From Hyphomonas sp. (GTDB lineage: Bacteria; Pseudomonadota; Alphaproteobacteria; Caulobacterales; Hyphomonadaceae): DNA of 37,912 nt. The stretch covers positions 1 to 37,912 of the forward strand of contig NZ_PNMA01000033.1 in assembly GCF_013823385.1 (NCBI RefSeq), given 5' to 3'. Below are positions 8,329 to 18,269 of the stretch, piece after piece. Within the stretch, counting starts at the first letter, position 1. Every line of letters starts with the position of its first letter. The notes under the pieces were generated by a model. The model did no database searches. It saw only the letters and a program-made list of their open reading frames with translations, and was not told the DNA's origin. Both the position numbers and the translations under genes were made by a program.

Positions 8329-9774
8329 ATGGCGGTTACCCAGGCTGGTAAGCCGGGCCTGTTCACGCGCTTGTCGTTTGGAATCGGCGGCGCGGCGGAT
8401 GGCATCAAGAATAACGGCTTCGATTACGCGCTGTTGTTCTTCTACAGCAACATCATGGGCGTGGATGCCGGCCTGGTAGGCGTCGCGCTTCTGATCGCGC
8501 TGATCATCGATGCGGTGTCAGATCCCGTCGTTGGCTACTGGTCCGACAATATGCGCACCCGCTTCGGCCGCCGCCATCCCTTCATGTATGCCGCCCTGAT
8601 CCCCACGGCGATCACCTACTTCCTCACCTGGAACCCGCCAGAAGGGATGACCGGCAACGATCTTTTCCCCTGGCTGGTGGCCACCACCATCCTTGTGCGG
8701 ATCAGTTTCACCTTCTATGACGTGCCCAGCTCCGCCCTCTCGGCCGAGCTGACCTCCGACTATGACGAGCGCACCTCGCTGATGTCGCTGCGCTATTTCT
8801 TCGGCTGGTTTGGCGGCCTGACGATCCAGATCCTGCTGTTCCGGTTCCTGCTGGTGCCGACCGAGGACATCCCGGTCGGGGTGTTCAATGTCGAGGGCTG
8901 GAACACGTACGGCCTGGTCTCGGCCATCTGTATCCTGACGGCGGTTGCCATCTGCGCGCTCGGCACGCACAGCCACATTCCGCGCCTGAAGGCGGCCCCG
9001 CCGGCGCGCAACCTCACCCTGGGCAAGATCTTCGGCGAAATCTTCGAGACGATCTCCAACCCGTCCTTCCGGGCGCTGTTCATCGCCACGCTCTGCGGCC
9101 TGATCGCCACCGGCATCTCGGCGACGCTCAACCAGTACATCAACACGATCTTCTGGGAGTTCGACAACACCCAGATCGCCAACCTCACGATGGGGGTCTA
9201 TGTCTCGGCGGTCCTTGCGCTGATCATCGCGCCCATCGTCGGCAAGACCTTCGGCAAGAAGCGCGGCGCCATGACCATCGGCGCCCTCGCCTTCACCATC
9301 GCGCCGCTGCCCGTTTTCCTCCGCCTCTTCGGCCTGCTGCCGCCCAATGGCTCGCCCGAACTCTTCCTCATCATCATCTCGATCACCATCTTCGACCTGT
9401 CGCTGATCATCGCCACGCAGATGCTGCTCGGGTCGATGGTGGCCGACATTGTGGAAGATTCAGAGCTGCAGACCGGCCGGCGCTCCGAAGGCATCTTCTT
9501 TGCCGGCATCAGCTTCATCCGGAAGCTGTCGCAGGGGGCAGGGGTGATCACCGCCTCGATGGTGCTGGCCGTTGCCGGTCTCTCCCAGGGTGGGGGCGTT
9601 GACGCGGCCACGCCGGAAGAGATTCGCATGCTCGGCTGGGGCTATGGCATCTCGCTGCTCACCGCCTGGACCCTGATGCTGATCTGCATCAGCTTCTACC
9701 GGATCAGCCGCGAAAGCCATGCCGACAATCTCGAAAAGCTGAAACTGAGGCAGGCGCAGCAGGATGCGCTGTAA
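8329..9774 (+). CDS. MFS symporter of the glycoside-pentoside-hexuronide (GPH) type
   Basis: A 481-residue inner-membrane transporter with about 12 hydrophobic helices. The GPH/MelB signature is present around residues 62-88: DAVSDPVVGYWSD followed by TRFGRRHPFM, where the Asp residues take part in cation coupling. GPH members move sugars, sugar acids or other solutes with Na+ or H+. The N-terminal half also shows FYDVPSSALSAELTSDYDERT, another family block. A strong GGGAGGAA lies before ATG. It follows the acyl-CoA dehydrogenase by 38 bases and may be in the same operon, so the cargo need not be a sugar. The substrate cannot be assigned. Confidence 0.92.
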   Translation: MAVTQAGKPGLFTRLSFGIGGAADGIKNNGFDYALLFFYSNIMGVDAGLVGVALLIALIIDAVSDPVVGYWSDNMRTRFGRRHPFMYAALIPTAITYFLTWNPPEGMTGNDLFPWLVATTILVRISFTFYDVPSSALSAELTSDYDERTSLMSLRYFFGWFGGLTIQILLFRFLLVPTEDIPVGVFNVEGWNTYGLVSAICILTAVAICALGTHSHIPRLKAAPPARNLTLGKIFGEIFETISNPSFRALFIATLCGLIATGISATLNQYINTIFWEFDNTQIANLTMGVYVSAVLALIIAPIVGKTFGKKRGAMTIGALAFTIAPLPVFLRLFGLLPPNGSPELFLIIISITIFDLSLIIATQMLLGSMVADIVEDSELQTGRRSEGIFFAGISFIRKLSQGAGVITASMVLAVAGLSQGGGVDAATPEEIRMLGWGYGISLLTAWTLMLICISFYRISRESHADNLEKLKLRQAQQDAL

Positions 9775-9880
9775 CGGCCGATGCCGCCGCCGGCAGCGCC
9801 TGCGCTTGCCTGCGGCGGCATGACCTGTCTGAAATGTCATCTCGGCGCGATTGCGCCATAATTCGCTCCGCAATAGAGCC

Positions 9881-11314
<1,434 letters not shown>

Positions 11315-11321
11315 TCTGATC

Positions 11322-11459
11322 TCAGGACTGGCGTTCCGCAAGAAAGCGCCCGGCGTCTGCCTCGCGCACACCCGGTGGCCGTCCGCCAGCGCATGCGCGT
11401 TTGAACCCCTTGGGGCGGCGCTTCTGCTTCCCCCGCTCATGAGCAGGCAGATTAACCAT
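11322..11459 (-). CDS. Possible small basic protein, 45 residues, unknown
   Basis: A short open frame starting MVNLPAHERGKQKRRPKGF, very rich in Arg, Lys and Gly. GAGG lies six bases before the ATG, which supports translation; another in-frame ATG lies two codons upstream. It is convergent with the protease gene, whose stop lies seven bases away. I do not recognise the family, and its composition could also arise by chance in high-GC DNA. It is reported because the ribosome site is good and the region has no other gene. Confidence 0.3.
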   Translation of the reverse strand: MVNLPAHERGKQKRRPKGFKRACAGGRPPGVREADAGRFLAERQS

Positions 11460-11819
11460 AATCATCCTCAGCCTGCCGTGAGTTTTCTCTTTATGGGAGA
11501 GTTTGCGGGCATTTTGCGGGCTCTTTCGCCCCAAAAATAGTTTTGTTTTCAGGGTCGGCTTGACTCGCAAGGCTTTGCTCATATCAACCTGATGGTGGGT
11601 GTGCGGATTTATGCCAGGGGTGGGTAAGCAACAATTTCTGGACGGCAAGGTAAACGCTGGTCCGAATATCCTGTGACAGGATCCAGGATGTTTCTGTGCG
11701 GAGCGATGCAGCGACTTCCGTAACGGTGGACCAGAATTTACTGCCGGCAAGGTGTTGATTTCACCCTCTTGGCCTCATTCCGGGCATTGCGTGCATTTGT
11801 CGTGCTGGGGTCGAGACTC
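11460..11819. other. Gene-poor, AT-richer stretch before the acyltransferase gene
   Basis: About 360 bases without a convincing gene. Composition shifts to more A+T than in the surrounding genes, continuing into the acyltransferase gene. It should contain that gene's promoter and possibly that of the small minus-strand frame. No terminator with a T run, tRNA or clear repeat was found. Reading frames here lack ribosome sites. Confidence 0.4.
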
Positions 11820-13742
11820 GTGAAATACCGCGCAGAAATTGATGGCTTGCGTGCACTGGCGGTAATTTCCGTTGTGATCTTTCATTTCTATCCCGCCCAT
11901 CTGGGATTTGGCTATCTCGGCGTGGACATCTTCTTCGTCATTTCGGGATATCTCATCACGGCGCATCTGCTGCACAATCAGTCGATGCCCTATGCCGGGT
12001 ATCTGCAGCACTTCTATGTGCGGCGTATCAAAAGACTGTTCCCGGCACTGTTTGTTTTTCTGCTGGCGACCTCGGTCCTCGTCTCGGCGGTCTATCTCGT
12101 CGCGGATCTGAAGAAGTTCCTTCAGAGCCTGATTGCCACGCAGACTTTCTGGGCCAACTGGTATTTCTGGCGCGACGGCGGGTATTTCGGAGGAAATGAC
12201 CAGATCAAGCCATTGCTGCACATGTGGTCGCTGTCCGTTGAAGAACAGTTTTACATCATCTTTCCGACTTTCCTGTTCCTTCTGGCGCTGCTGGGGCGAA
12301 GAGTAAGTTTCGCGGCCGGTGGCGGAATAATCCTGGCGACAGCAGGCAGCTTCCTGCTCTGGTTCCATCTAAATCGGATCGGTGGTGAAAATCCGGCATT
12401 TTTCCTGTTGCCGACGCGGGCGTGGGAGTTTGGTCTGGGCGCAATTGCCGCCTATGTTCATGGCGCAAACCGCTTCCAGAAGGTCACACAGAACGGCTTG
12501 CTCGCTTACCTGGCGGTTGCCCTTTTCGCGATCGGCTTCTTCTATCCGGTGTCGCTGGTTGCCAACACCATCATCGTGACGTGCGGCGCTGCTCTCTTCA
12601 TTCTGTGTACGGCAAATGAGAGAAACCTTGCCTTCAGGCTGTTTTCCCTGCCGGTGCCGCGGGAGATAGGAAAGATATCCTATTCTCTCTATCTCTATCA
12701 TTGGCCGATTGCGGCAGTGATGCTCTATATTCTTGTCGAGCCGCCAGGCTTCCTGATGGCCTTCGCGGGTATTCTGCTCAGCGTTCTGCTCGGCTGGTTG
12801 TCCTACCGGTTCGTGGAAACGCCTTTCCGTTACAAACTTCCCTTCTGGCAAACGCTTTCGCTGGTCATCGCAATGGCATTGCTTTCAATTGCAATCACTT
12901 TGTCAGTGATCAAACTGACCCCGCCTTCAAATGCCTCCAAGCTCGCCGAGAATGGCGGCACGCATTTCCGGTGTCCCGCGAGCGCCTATATTCCGTACGG
13001 CGCGTCCCGCGCCTGCAGGATCGGGCAGGATGGCGCGGTTCGGCGGGAGATCGTCCTCCTGGGCAATTCCCATGCGCAGATGTTTGCCCCCCTGGTGAGT
13101 GACGTGCTTGCCGGGCAGGGGATGAGCGGCCTGCTCGTGCCCCTCAATTCCTGCCTTCCGACAACAACGATCAATATAGACACCGTTTGCCTTGCCCATG
13201 CGGAAAGGAATCTGGAGGCTGTAATGGCCGACCCAGATGTGAAAATGGTTGTGATTGCGTCGACCTGGTATGGAAACGACTATGTTGACGTATACGGACA
13301 GAAATCCGACAAGGAGAATTTGCCGGCAGCATTCCTTGATCTGAGGGATAGGCTGAAGAGAGAAGGCATTGAGATGGTCTTGTTCTCGCCTTTGCCGGTG
13401 CCATACCAGGATCTCGCCAGCGAGCTTCCAAGACTGATCAAGTTTGGGCGTCTGGAGGAAACTGAACTGGAAGGCCGTTTAAGGAAGGACTGGCTCTCTT
13501 TTCACACGGAATATGCGGCCCTGAACGAAACCTTCAGGCAAGGCCTGGGCAATGCCTATCTGGAAGTTTACCGGGACCTCTGCGATGCGGAGTATTGCTA
13601 CTTTGGTCAGGGTAGCGAAATGTTCTATGCGGATTCAAACCATCTGAGCCAGCACGCGCTGGAGCGGCTTGAACTCACCAGAGCTCAGCTTCAAGCTTTT
13701 ATCGGCGCGCGCGCACCCTTCGTCACCCTCGAAGGGCGCTAG
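11820..13742 (+). CDS. Membrane O-acyltransferase (acyltransferase 3) with C-terminal SGNH domain
   Basis: A 640-residue OafA/OatA-like protein. The N-terminal half is an acyltransferase-3 domain with about ten membrane helices, beginning YRAEIDGLRALAVISVV and including FFVISGYLI and the family's conserved RRIKRLFPALF region. The C-terminal periplasmic half (from about 380) is an SGNH hydrolase-like domain with GNSHAQMF as the Ser block and DSNHLS as the Asp-His block. Such fusions acetylate polysaccharide, O-antigen or peptidoglycan, the SGNH part transferring the acyl group. The GTG start is preceded by GGGG nine bases upstream and the family sequence begins right after it; a TTG 17 codons earlier is less likely. 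Lower G+C than its neighbours hints at transfer. It may decorate the polysaccharide made by the cluster at 1774-6547. Confidence 0.92.
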   Translation: MKYRAEIDGLRALAVISVVIFHFYPAHLGFGYLGVDIFFVISGYLITAHLLHNQSMPYAGYLQHFYVRRIKRLFPALFVFLLATSVLVSAVYLVADLKKFLQSLIATQTFWANWYFWRDGGYFGGNDQIKPLLHMWSLSVEEQFYIIFPTFLFLLALLGRRVSFAAGGGIILATAGSFLLWFHLNRIGGENPAFFLLPTRAWEFGLGAIAAYVHGANRFQKVTQNGLLAYLAVALFAIGFFYPVSLVANTIIVTCGAALFILCTANERNLAFRLFSLPVPREIGKISYSLYLYHWPIAAVMLYILVEPPGFLMAFAGILLSVLLGWLSYRFVETPFRYKLPFWQTLSLVIAMALLSIAITLSVIKLTPPSNASKLAENGGTHFRCPASAYIPYGASRACRIGQDGAVRREIVLLGNSHAQMFAPLVSDVLAGQGMSGLLVPLNSCLPTTTINIDTVCLAHAERNLEAVMADPDVKMVVIASTWYGNDYVDVYGQKSDKENLPAAFLDLRDRLKREGIEMVLFSPLPVPYQDLASELPRLIKFGRLEETELEGRLRKDWLSFHTEYAALNETFRQGLGNAYLEVYRDLCDAEYCYFGQGSEMFYADSNHLSQHALERLELTRAQLQAFIGARAPFVTLEGR

Positions 13743-13871
13743 CCCGTCTGAGGACCTTTCTCCTGCTGCAATCGCGACGCACCGGGCTTCCCGCCTCAGA
13801 AATATCTGCCTGGGTGCATCCAAATGGCGTTCCCGCCGCATCTGCTGTCTGTGACAAGTCGGGAGATCGCC

Positions 13872-14972
13872 ATGAAATTCGTCCAGGCCCTTGCAGCCGC
13901 GTCCCTGTTGCTGATTGCTCCGGCTTTTGCCGGCGCCCCGTCTGAAGCGTTCGATCCGCGCAGCCTGCAACAACGCCTGCATGGCGCGCCGACCCAGCTT
14001 CTGGTGCTGGGCTCCCCCCACCTTTCCGGCGCGCCGGAGGATTTCGATCCTGCCGTTCTGGAGCCGCTGCTCCAGCGCCTTGCCGCCTTCGCGCCGGATG
14101 TGATCGCGATCGAAAACCTGTCTGGTGAGAGCATCCGCGCGCTCAAGGATTATGAGGCGATCTATCATGAGACGGCCGATGACTACGGTGCCCGTCTGCT
14201 CAAGGGGGCCGCGCTCGCCGCCGGGCAAATTGGTCTCGACCTGCCGGCCGCGGAAGCAGAGGTGCGCCGGGCGCTCGCAGAATGGCCAGATGCGCCGGCA
14301 CCTGCGCAGCGGCGCCATCTGGCCGCGCTCTTTGCCGCCTCGGGCGATGCGCATTCCGCCCTTGTCCAGTGGTGGCGTCTGCCGGAAGCGGAGCGGGTCG
14401 CTGCGGACGGAATTTCGCCGGAACTCGCCGCCTTCTTCGGCGAATACGATACGCGCCGGAATGAAAGCCATCTGATCGGGGCAAGGCTCGCCGAACGCCT
14501 CGGTCTCGAGCGCGTCTATCCGGTAGATGATCATCACAGTGATGATCTGGTCTATCCCATCATTCCGCAATTGAGCGAGTTCTTTGAAGCTCAGAACATC
14601 GGCGCCATTCTTGAAATGCCTGAATACCAGCCGCTGATCCATGCGGCAGACCGGCTTCGGACACCGGAGGAAGCGCTGGACACCTATCGCTACCTCAATT
14701 CGCCGGAGGCTGGCCAGCTCGACGTTGCGCTGCAATGGGCACTGCTGATCGACCGGCCCTCACCAGGCCATGCCGGCCGTGTGCGCATGGCCGAATGGGA
14801 GGCCCGCAATCTGCGGCAGGTGGCTCATATTCGCGAGGCGATGGCCCAGGCGCCGGGAGGGCGTGTGCTTGTGATCGTCGGCTCGGCGCACAAGCCATGG
14901 TTCGATGCCTATCTCGCCATGATAAGCGATATCGAACTCGTCGATGCGGCGACTGTTCTGGGTGAGCGCTGA
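13872..14972 (+). CDS. Secreted DUF5694-like protein (TraB/GumN/ChaN-like fold suspected)
   Basis: A 366-residue protein with a signal peptide (MKFVQALAAASLLLIAPAFA, cut near residue 20). The mature part resembles DUF5694 proteins: LLVLGSPHLSG near the start, APDVIAIEN with a conserved Glu, and a late VIVGSAHKPWFDAYL. The spaced GxxH, E and GxxH pattern recalls the wider EreA/TraB/ChaN group, in which these residues bind a metal or act in catalysis. No function is established for DUF5694. GGGAGA precedes the chosen ATG. It ends four bases before the convergent dioxygenase gene, leaving no room for a separate terminator. Confidence 0.7.
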   Translation: MKFVQALAAASLLLIAPAFAGAPSEAFDPRSLQQRLHGAPTQLLVLGSPHLSGAPEDFDPAVLEPLLQRLAAFAPDVIAIENLSGESIRALKDYEAIYHETADDYGARLLKGAALAAGQIGLDLPAAEAEVRRALAEWPDAPAPAQRRHLAALFAASGDAHSALVQWWRLPEAERVAADGISPELAAFFGEYDTRRNESHLIGARLAERLGLERVYPVDDHHSDDLVYPIIPQLSEFFEAQNIGAILEMPEYQPLIHAADRLRTPEEALDTYRYLNSPEAGQLDVALQWALLIDRPSPGHAGRVRMAEWEARNLRQVAHIREAMAQAPGGRVLVIVGSAHKPWFDAYLAMISDIELVDAATVLGER

Positions 14973-14975
14973 CGG

Positions 14976-15812
14976 TTACGCCGCCCCGATCGTCGTGCGG
15001 TGCAGCAGCCGGTCATGCCCGGCATAGCCGCCAGTGGCCATGTGCAGCGTGCAGCGATTGTCCCACATCAGCAGCATGCCCTTCTGCCAGCGGTGGCGAT
15101 ACTGGAATTCGGGCCGCGTCTGCCAGCGGTAAACCTCCGACACGAGATCCCAGCCTTCCGCCTCGTCCATGCCTTCCACGCCGACAATATAGCCCGCGCA
15201 GCCAAACAGGCTCTCGCAGCCCGTTTCCGGATGTACACGGATGAAAGGGTGGGCGTGGGTTGCCTCTGCCTGGTCCGAAGGGCGGATGTCCATGCTGCGG
15301 CCCTTGTCGCCCGCGCCATACATGCCCTTGGGCGAATAGGCATTCTTTGCCGAATGGATGGCCTTCTTGCCCTCGATCCGGCGGCGCAGATCCTCCGGCA
15401 TTTCGGCCAGCGCCTTGTACTGGTTGGTGAAGAGGGTATCGCCGCCAACAGGCGGAATGGTGATGCCATAAAGGCAGGTGCCCTGCGGCGGCTTCTCCTG
15501 AAAGCTCCAGTCCGAATGCCAGCTTTCGGCAAAGATCGGCGAGGTTTCATCCGCCGCCCGCTTCACCGCGATGATATGCTTGCGCCCCGGTATCGGCGCA
15601 ATGAACGGGTCATCCCCGAACGGCCCGAAGGCGAGGGTAAAGCGTTCCAGATCATCATCGCTCAGCTGCTGATCAGGGAAACAGATGACCTGGTGCTCCA
15701 GCCACAGCTCGCGGATTTCGGCAGCAAGGCTGGCAGGGATCGGCTGCGAAAGATCCACCCCGCGCACCTGCGCGCCGCAGGCCATATCGGATGGGGTAAC
15801 AGTCAGGGTCAT
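14976..15812 (-). CDS. TauD/TfdA family Fe(II)/2-oxoglutarate dioxygenase
   Basis: A 278-residue cytoplasmic oxygenase. The iron-binding His-x-Asp is H99-x-D101 (ESWHSDWSF), and the distal His is H271 in RLLHRTTIG near the C-terminus. QGTCLYGITIPPVGGDTLF and THAHPFIRVHPETG are family blocks. Members hydroxylate taurine, aryloxyacetates, alkyl sulfates or other small acids; the substrate cannot be named and no sulfur-metabolism gene is nearby. GGAGG lies nine bases before the ATG at 15810-15812; an in-frame ATG eight codons further upstream lacks such a site. It is divergent from rarA across 60 bases. Confidence 0.92.
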   Translation of the reverse strand: MTLTVTPSDMACGAQVRGVDLSQPIPASLAAEIRELWLEHQVICFPDQQLSDDDLERFTLAFGPFGDDPFIAPIPGRKHIIAVKRAADETSPIFAESWHSDWSFQEKPPQGTCLYGITIPPVGGDTLFTNQYKALAEMPEDLRRRIEGKKAIHSAKNAYSPKGMYGAGDKGRSMDIRPSDQAEATHAHPFIRVHPETGCESLFGCAGYIVGVEGMDEAEGWDLVSEVYRWQTRPEFQYRHRWQKGMLLMWDNRCTLHMATGGYAGHDRLLHRTTIGAA

Positions 15813-15872
15813 TTTATATTTCCTCCCAGTCCCCATCTTACCACGCCGTGCCCAAAGTCCTAGAACCTATAC

Positions 15873-17183
15873 ATGAGCGATCTATTCTCCGCCGCCGGCC
15901 TTGATGACACCGCGCCCCGCCCGCTGGCGGACAGGTTGCGCCCGAAGAAGCTGTCCGAAGTCGTCGGGCAGGGGCATCTGATTGGCCCGGAGGGCCCCAT
16001 CGGCGCCATGCTGCGCAACGGCCGCCTCGTCTCGATGATTCTCTGGGGCCCGCCCGGCGTCGGCAAGACGACGATCGCCCGCCTGCTCGCCCAGGAAACC
16101 GATCTGGAATTTGAGGCCCTCTCGGCCATCTTCTCCGGCGTCAAGGATCTGCGCGCCGCCTTCGAGAAGGCCGAGGCCCGCCGCCGAATCGGCAAGGGCA
16201 CGCTTCTGTTCGTGGACGAGATCCACCGCTTCAACCGCGCCCAGCAGGATGGCTTCCTGCCTTTCGTGGAGAGCGGCACGGTCACGCTGATCGGCGCCAC
16301 CACCGAGAATCCCAGCTTCGAGCTGAACGGCGCGCTCCTCTCCCGCTGCCAGGTGATGGTTCTGAAGCGGCTGGAAGACGGGGACATGCGCGAGCTGATG
16401 ACCCGCGCCGAGCAGGAAATGCGCCGGCGTATTCCGGTCGTGCCGGAGGCACGCGAAGCGCTGATCCGCATGGCCGATGGCGACGGGCGCTACCTGCTCA
16501 ATCTGGTCGAGCAGGCCTACGCCATGCGCGGCGAGCCGGGCCTCCTCAGCCTCGAGGAAATCGCCACCGGCCTGCAGAAACGTGCCGCCGCTTATGACAA
16601 GGACCGGGAAGAACATTACAACCTCATCTCCGCCCTGCACAAATCCGTGCGCGGATCAGACCCGGATGCGGCGCTCTACTGGTTTGCCCGCATGCTGGAA
16701 GGGGGCGAAGACCCCCTCTTCATCGCCCGCCGCCTCATCCGCATGGCGAGCGAGGATATTGGCCTCGCCGATCCCACCGCCCTGATGATCTGCGGCGAGG
16801 CCGCCCGCGCCTATGAACGCCTCGGCTCGCCCGAAGGCGAACTGATGCTCGCCCACGCCGTCATCCATCTTGCTACCGCGCCCAAATCCAACGCCGCCTA
16901 TGTTGCCTACAAGGCCGCCCGCCGCGCCGCCGCCGAAACCGGCAGCCTGATGCCCCCCAAACACATCCTCAACGCGCCCACCGCGATGATGAAGGATCAG
17001 GGCTATGGCTCCGGCTATGTCTATGATCACGATACGGAGGAAGGCTTCTCCGGCCAGGACTATTTCCCGGACGCCATGGGCCGCCAGCAATTCTACACGC
17101 CCAAGGGGGCAGGCCGCGAAAAGCCCATCGCCGAACAGCTCGCCCGCTTCGCGGAGATGCGCCGGAGGCGCGGGGATGGGTAA
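15873..17183 (+). CDS. rarA: Replication-associated recombination protein A
   Basis: A 436-residue AAA+ ATPase of the RarA/MgsA/WRNIP1 family that acts at stalled replication forks. Walker A is GPPGVGKTT (59-67), Walker B is LLFVDEIHRF (111-120), and GATTENPSFELN carries sensor 1 near 140. The C-terminal half (ISALHKSVRGSDPDAALYW, then LADPTALMICGEAARAYERLG) is the tetramerisation region. Length is normal for the family. No good ribosome site precedes the ATG, so the message may have a very short leader. Seventeen bases behind the stop codon begins a 146-bp palindromic repeat. Confidence 0.96.
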   Translation: MSDLFSAAGLDDTAPRPLADRLRPKKLSEVVGQGHLIGPEGPIGAMLRNGRLVSMILWGPPGVGKTTIARLLAQETDLEFEALSAIFSGVKDLRAAFEKAEARRRIGKGTLLFVDEIHRFNRAQQDGFLPFVESGTVTLIGATTENPSFELNGALLSRCQVMVLKRLEDGDMRELMTRAEQEMRRRIPVVPEAREALIRMADGDGRYLLNLVEQAYAMRGEPGLLSLEEIATGLQKRAAAYDKDREEHYNLISALHKSVRGSDPDAALYWFARMLEGGEDPLFIARRLIRMASEDIGLADPTALMICGEAARAYERLGSPEGELMLAHAVIHLATAPKSNAAYVAYKAARRAAAETGSLMPPKHILNAPTAMMKDQGYGSGYVYDHDTEEGFSGQDYFPDAMGRQQFYTPKGAGREKPIAEQLARFAEMRRRRGDG

Positions 17184-17200
17184 AAGCTTCAGGCGCCGCA

Positions 17201-17346
17201 GCCCTCACCTCCCACGCTCTGCGAGCGCGAACCCCTCCTCTCCCACTTCGCGGGAGAGGGGGCTGGCGTTGTGCCTGCGGCGGTTTCCCAACCCCTCTCC
17301 CTCCGGGAGAGGAGGGGCCCATTGCGCAGCAATGGGAGGTGAGGGC
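17201..17346. repeat. 146-bp palindromic intergenic repeat, copy 1
   Basis: Bounded by perfect 14-bp inverted ends, GCCCTCACCTCCCA and TGGGAGGTGAGGGC. Inside are several hairpins, including CCTCTCCC/GGGAGAGG around ACTTCGC and CCCATTGC/GCAATGGG at the right end. A second copy of exactly the same length lies at 37310-37455 with the same ends, near-identical right half and diverged centre. It starts 17 bases after the rarA stop codon. No transposase is encoded; it resembles REP/BIME-type or MITE-like elements. Confidence 0.9.
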
Positions 17347-17384
17347 CTGCAACACCTGAAGCTGCGTCCAGAGCGCGCGGCGAG

Positions 17385-18269
17385 ATGACTGAGACCACCG
17401 CTCCCATCCCTCTTGATCCCCAGGCCGCCGAACAGTTGATCCAGCGCCAGTTTCCCGAACTCGCGGGCAGGGACATTTGCCATCAGCCCACCCGAGGCAC
17501 GGACAATCATATTTTCCGCATCGGCGATGATCTCTGTGCCCGCTTTCCAAAAGTTCCGTGGGCTGTACGAACCGCAAGACGCGAGACGGGCACCCTGCCG
17601 CATTTTGCGGGCGCGCCGCTCCCCGTGCCCCAGGTCTACCGCCTCGGCACGCCCAGTGAGATATATCCCCATACATGGTCCGTGTTGAGCTGGCTGCCCG
17701 GCGCGCCCCTCGAAGACAGCGCGCTCCGCGACCCGCCGGAAGCGGCCAGACACCTCGCGGATTTTTACGCCTTCCTGCGCAGTGTTCCGCCCGATGAAGC
17801 GTTCCAGTTTGGCGCAGACAATAACTGGCGCGGCGCGCCCCTCGCGGCCCGGACACCGCAATTCGAGACAGCCCTTGCCCGATTGCCGAATGTCGATACC
17901 GGATGGGCGGCCCGGCTCTGGTCCCAGGCTCTTGGTGCAGACGCAAACTCTGCCCCTGTCTGGCTGCATGGCGATGTGCATCCCGGAAATGTTCTGGTCA
18001 CAGATGGCCACATTTCCGGCATCATCGACTGGGGCCTGTGCGGTGTCGGCGATGGCGCCTGCGACCTTCTCAGCGCCTGGGCAATGTTTGACCCCGCCGC
18101 GCGGGAGGTTTTCCGCCAGTCAATGGGCGTCAGCGAGGCGCAGTGGCTGCGCGGGGCCGGCTGGGCCCTGTCGATGGCGGTGATCTACCTGCCATATGCC
18201 TATGAGAATGGCCTGCGCTGTGACATGTCGGAAAAGATGATAGAGCGTCTCATGGAAGATTTTGCATGA
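17385..18269 (+). CDS. Aminoglycoside phosphotransferase-fold kinase (APH family)
   Basis: A 294-residue protein-kinase-like small-molecule kinase. The catalytic loop is HGDVHPGNVLV (195-205) with Asp197 the base and Asn202 binding metal, and the second metal Asp is D215 in GIIDWGLCGVGD. The N-terminal lobe has PTRGTDNHIFRIGDDLCARFPK, where the Lys should bind ATP. Families with this fold phosphorylate aminoglycosides, macrolides, homoserine, choline and other substrates, so resistance should not be assumed. The ribosome site is weak (GGCGAG) and the start lies 39 bases behind the 146-bp repeat. Its stop codon overlaps the start of the next gene by four bases (ATGA), implying translational coupling. 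Confidence 0.88.
   Translation: MTETTAPIPLDPQAAEQLIQRQFPELAGRDICHQPTRGTDNHIFRIGDDLCARFPKVPWAVRTARRETGTLPHFAGAPLPVPQVYRLGTPSEIYPHTWSVLSWLPGAPLEDSALRDPPEAARHLADFYAFLRSVPPDEAFQFGADNNWRGAPLAARTPQFETALARLPNVDTGWAARLWSQALGADANSAPVWLHGDVHPGNVLVTDGHISGIIDWGLCGVGDGACDLLSAWAMFDPAAREVFRQSMGVSEAQWLRGAGWALSMAVIYLPYAYENGLRCDMSEKMIERLMEDFA

Noticed and set aside
17201..17346. Insertion sequence
   Set aside because: At 146 bp it has inverted ends but no coding capacity and no visible target duplication, so it is called a palindromic repeat.
17385..18269. Aminoglycoside resistance gene
   Set aside because: The APH fold covers many substrates, and the chromosomal housekeeping context gives no support for resistance.
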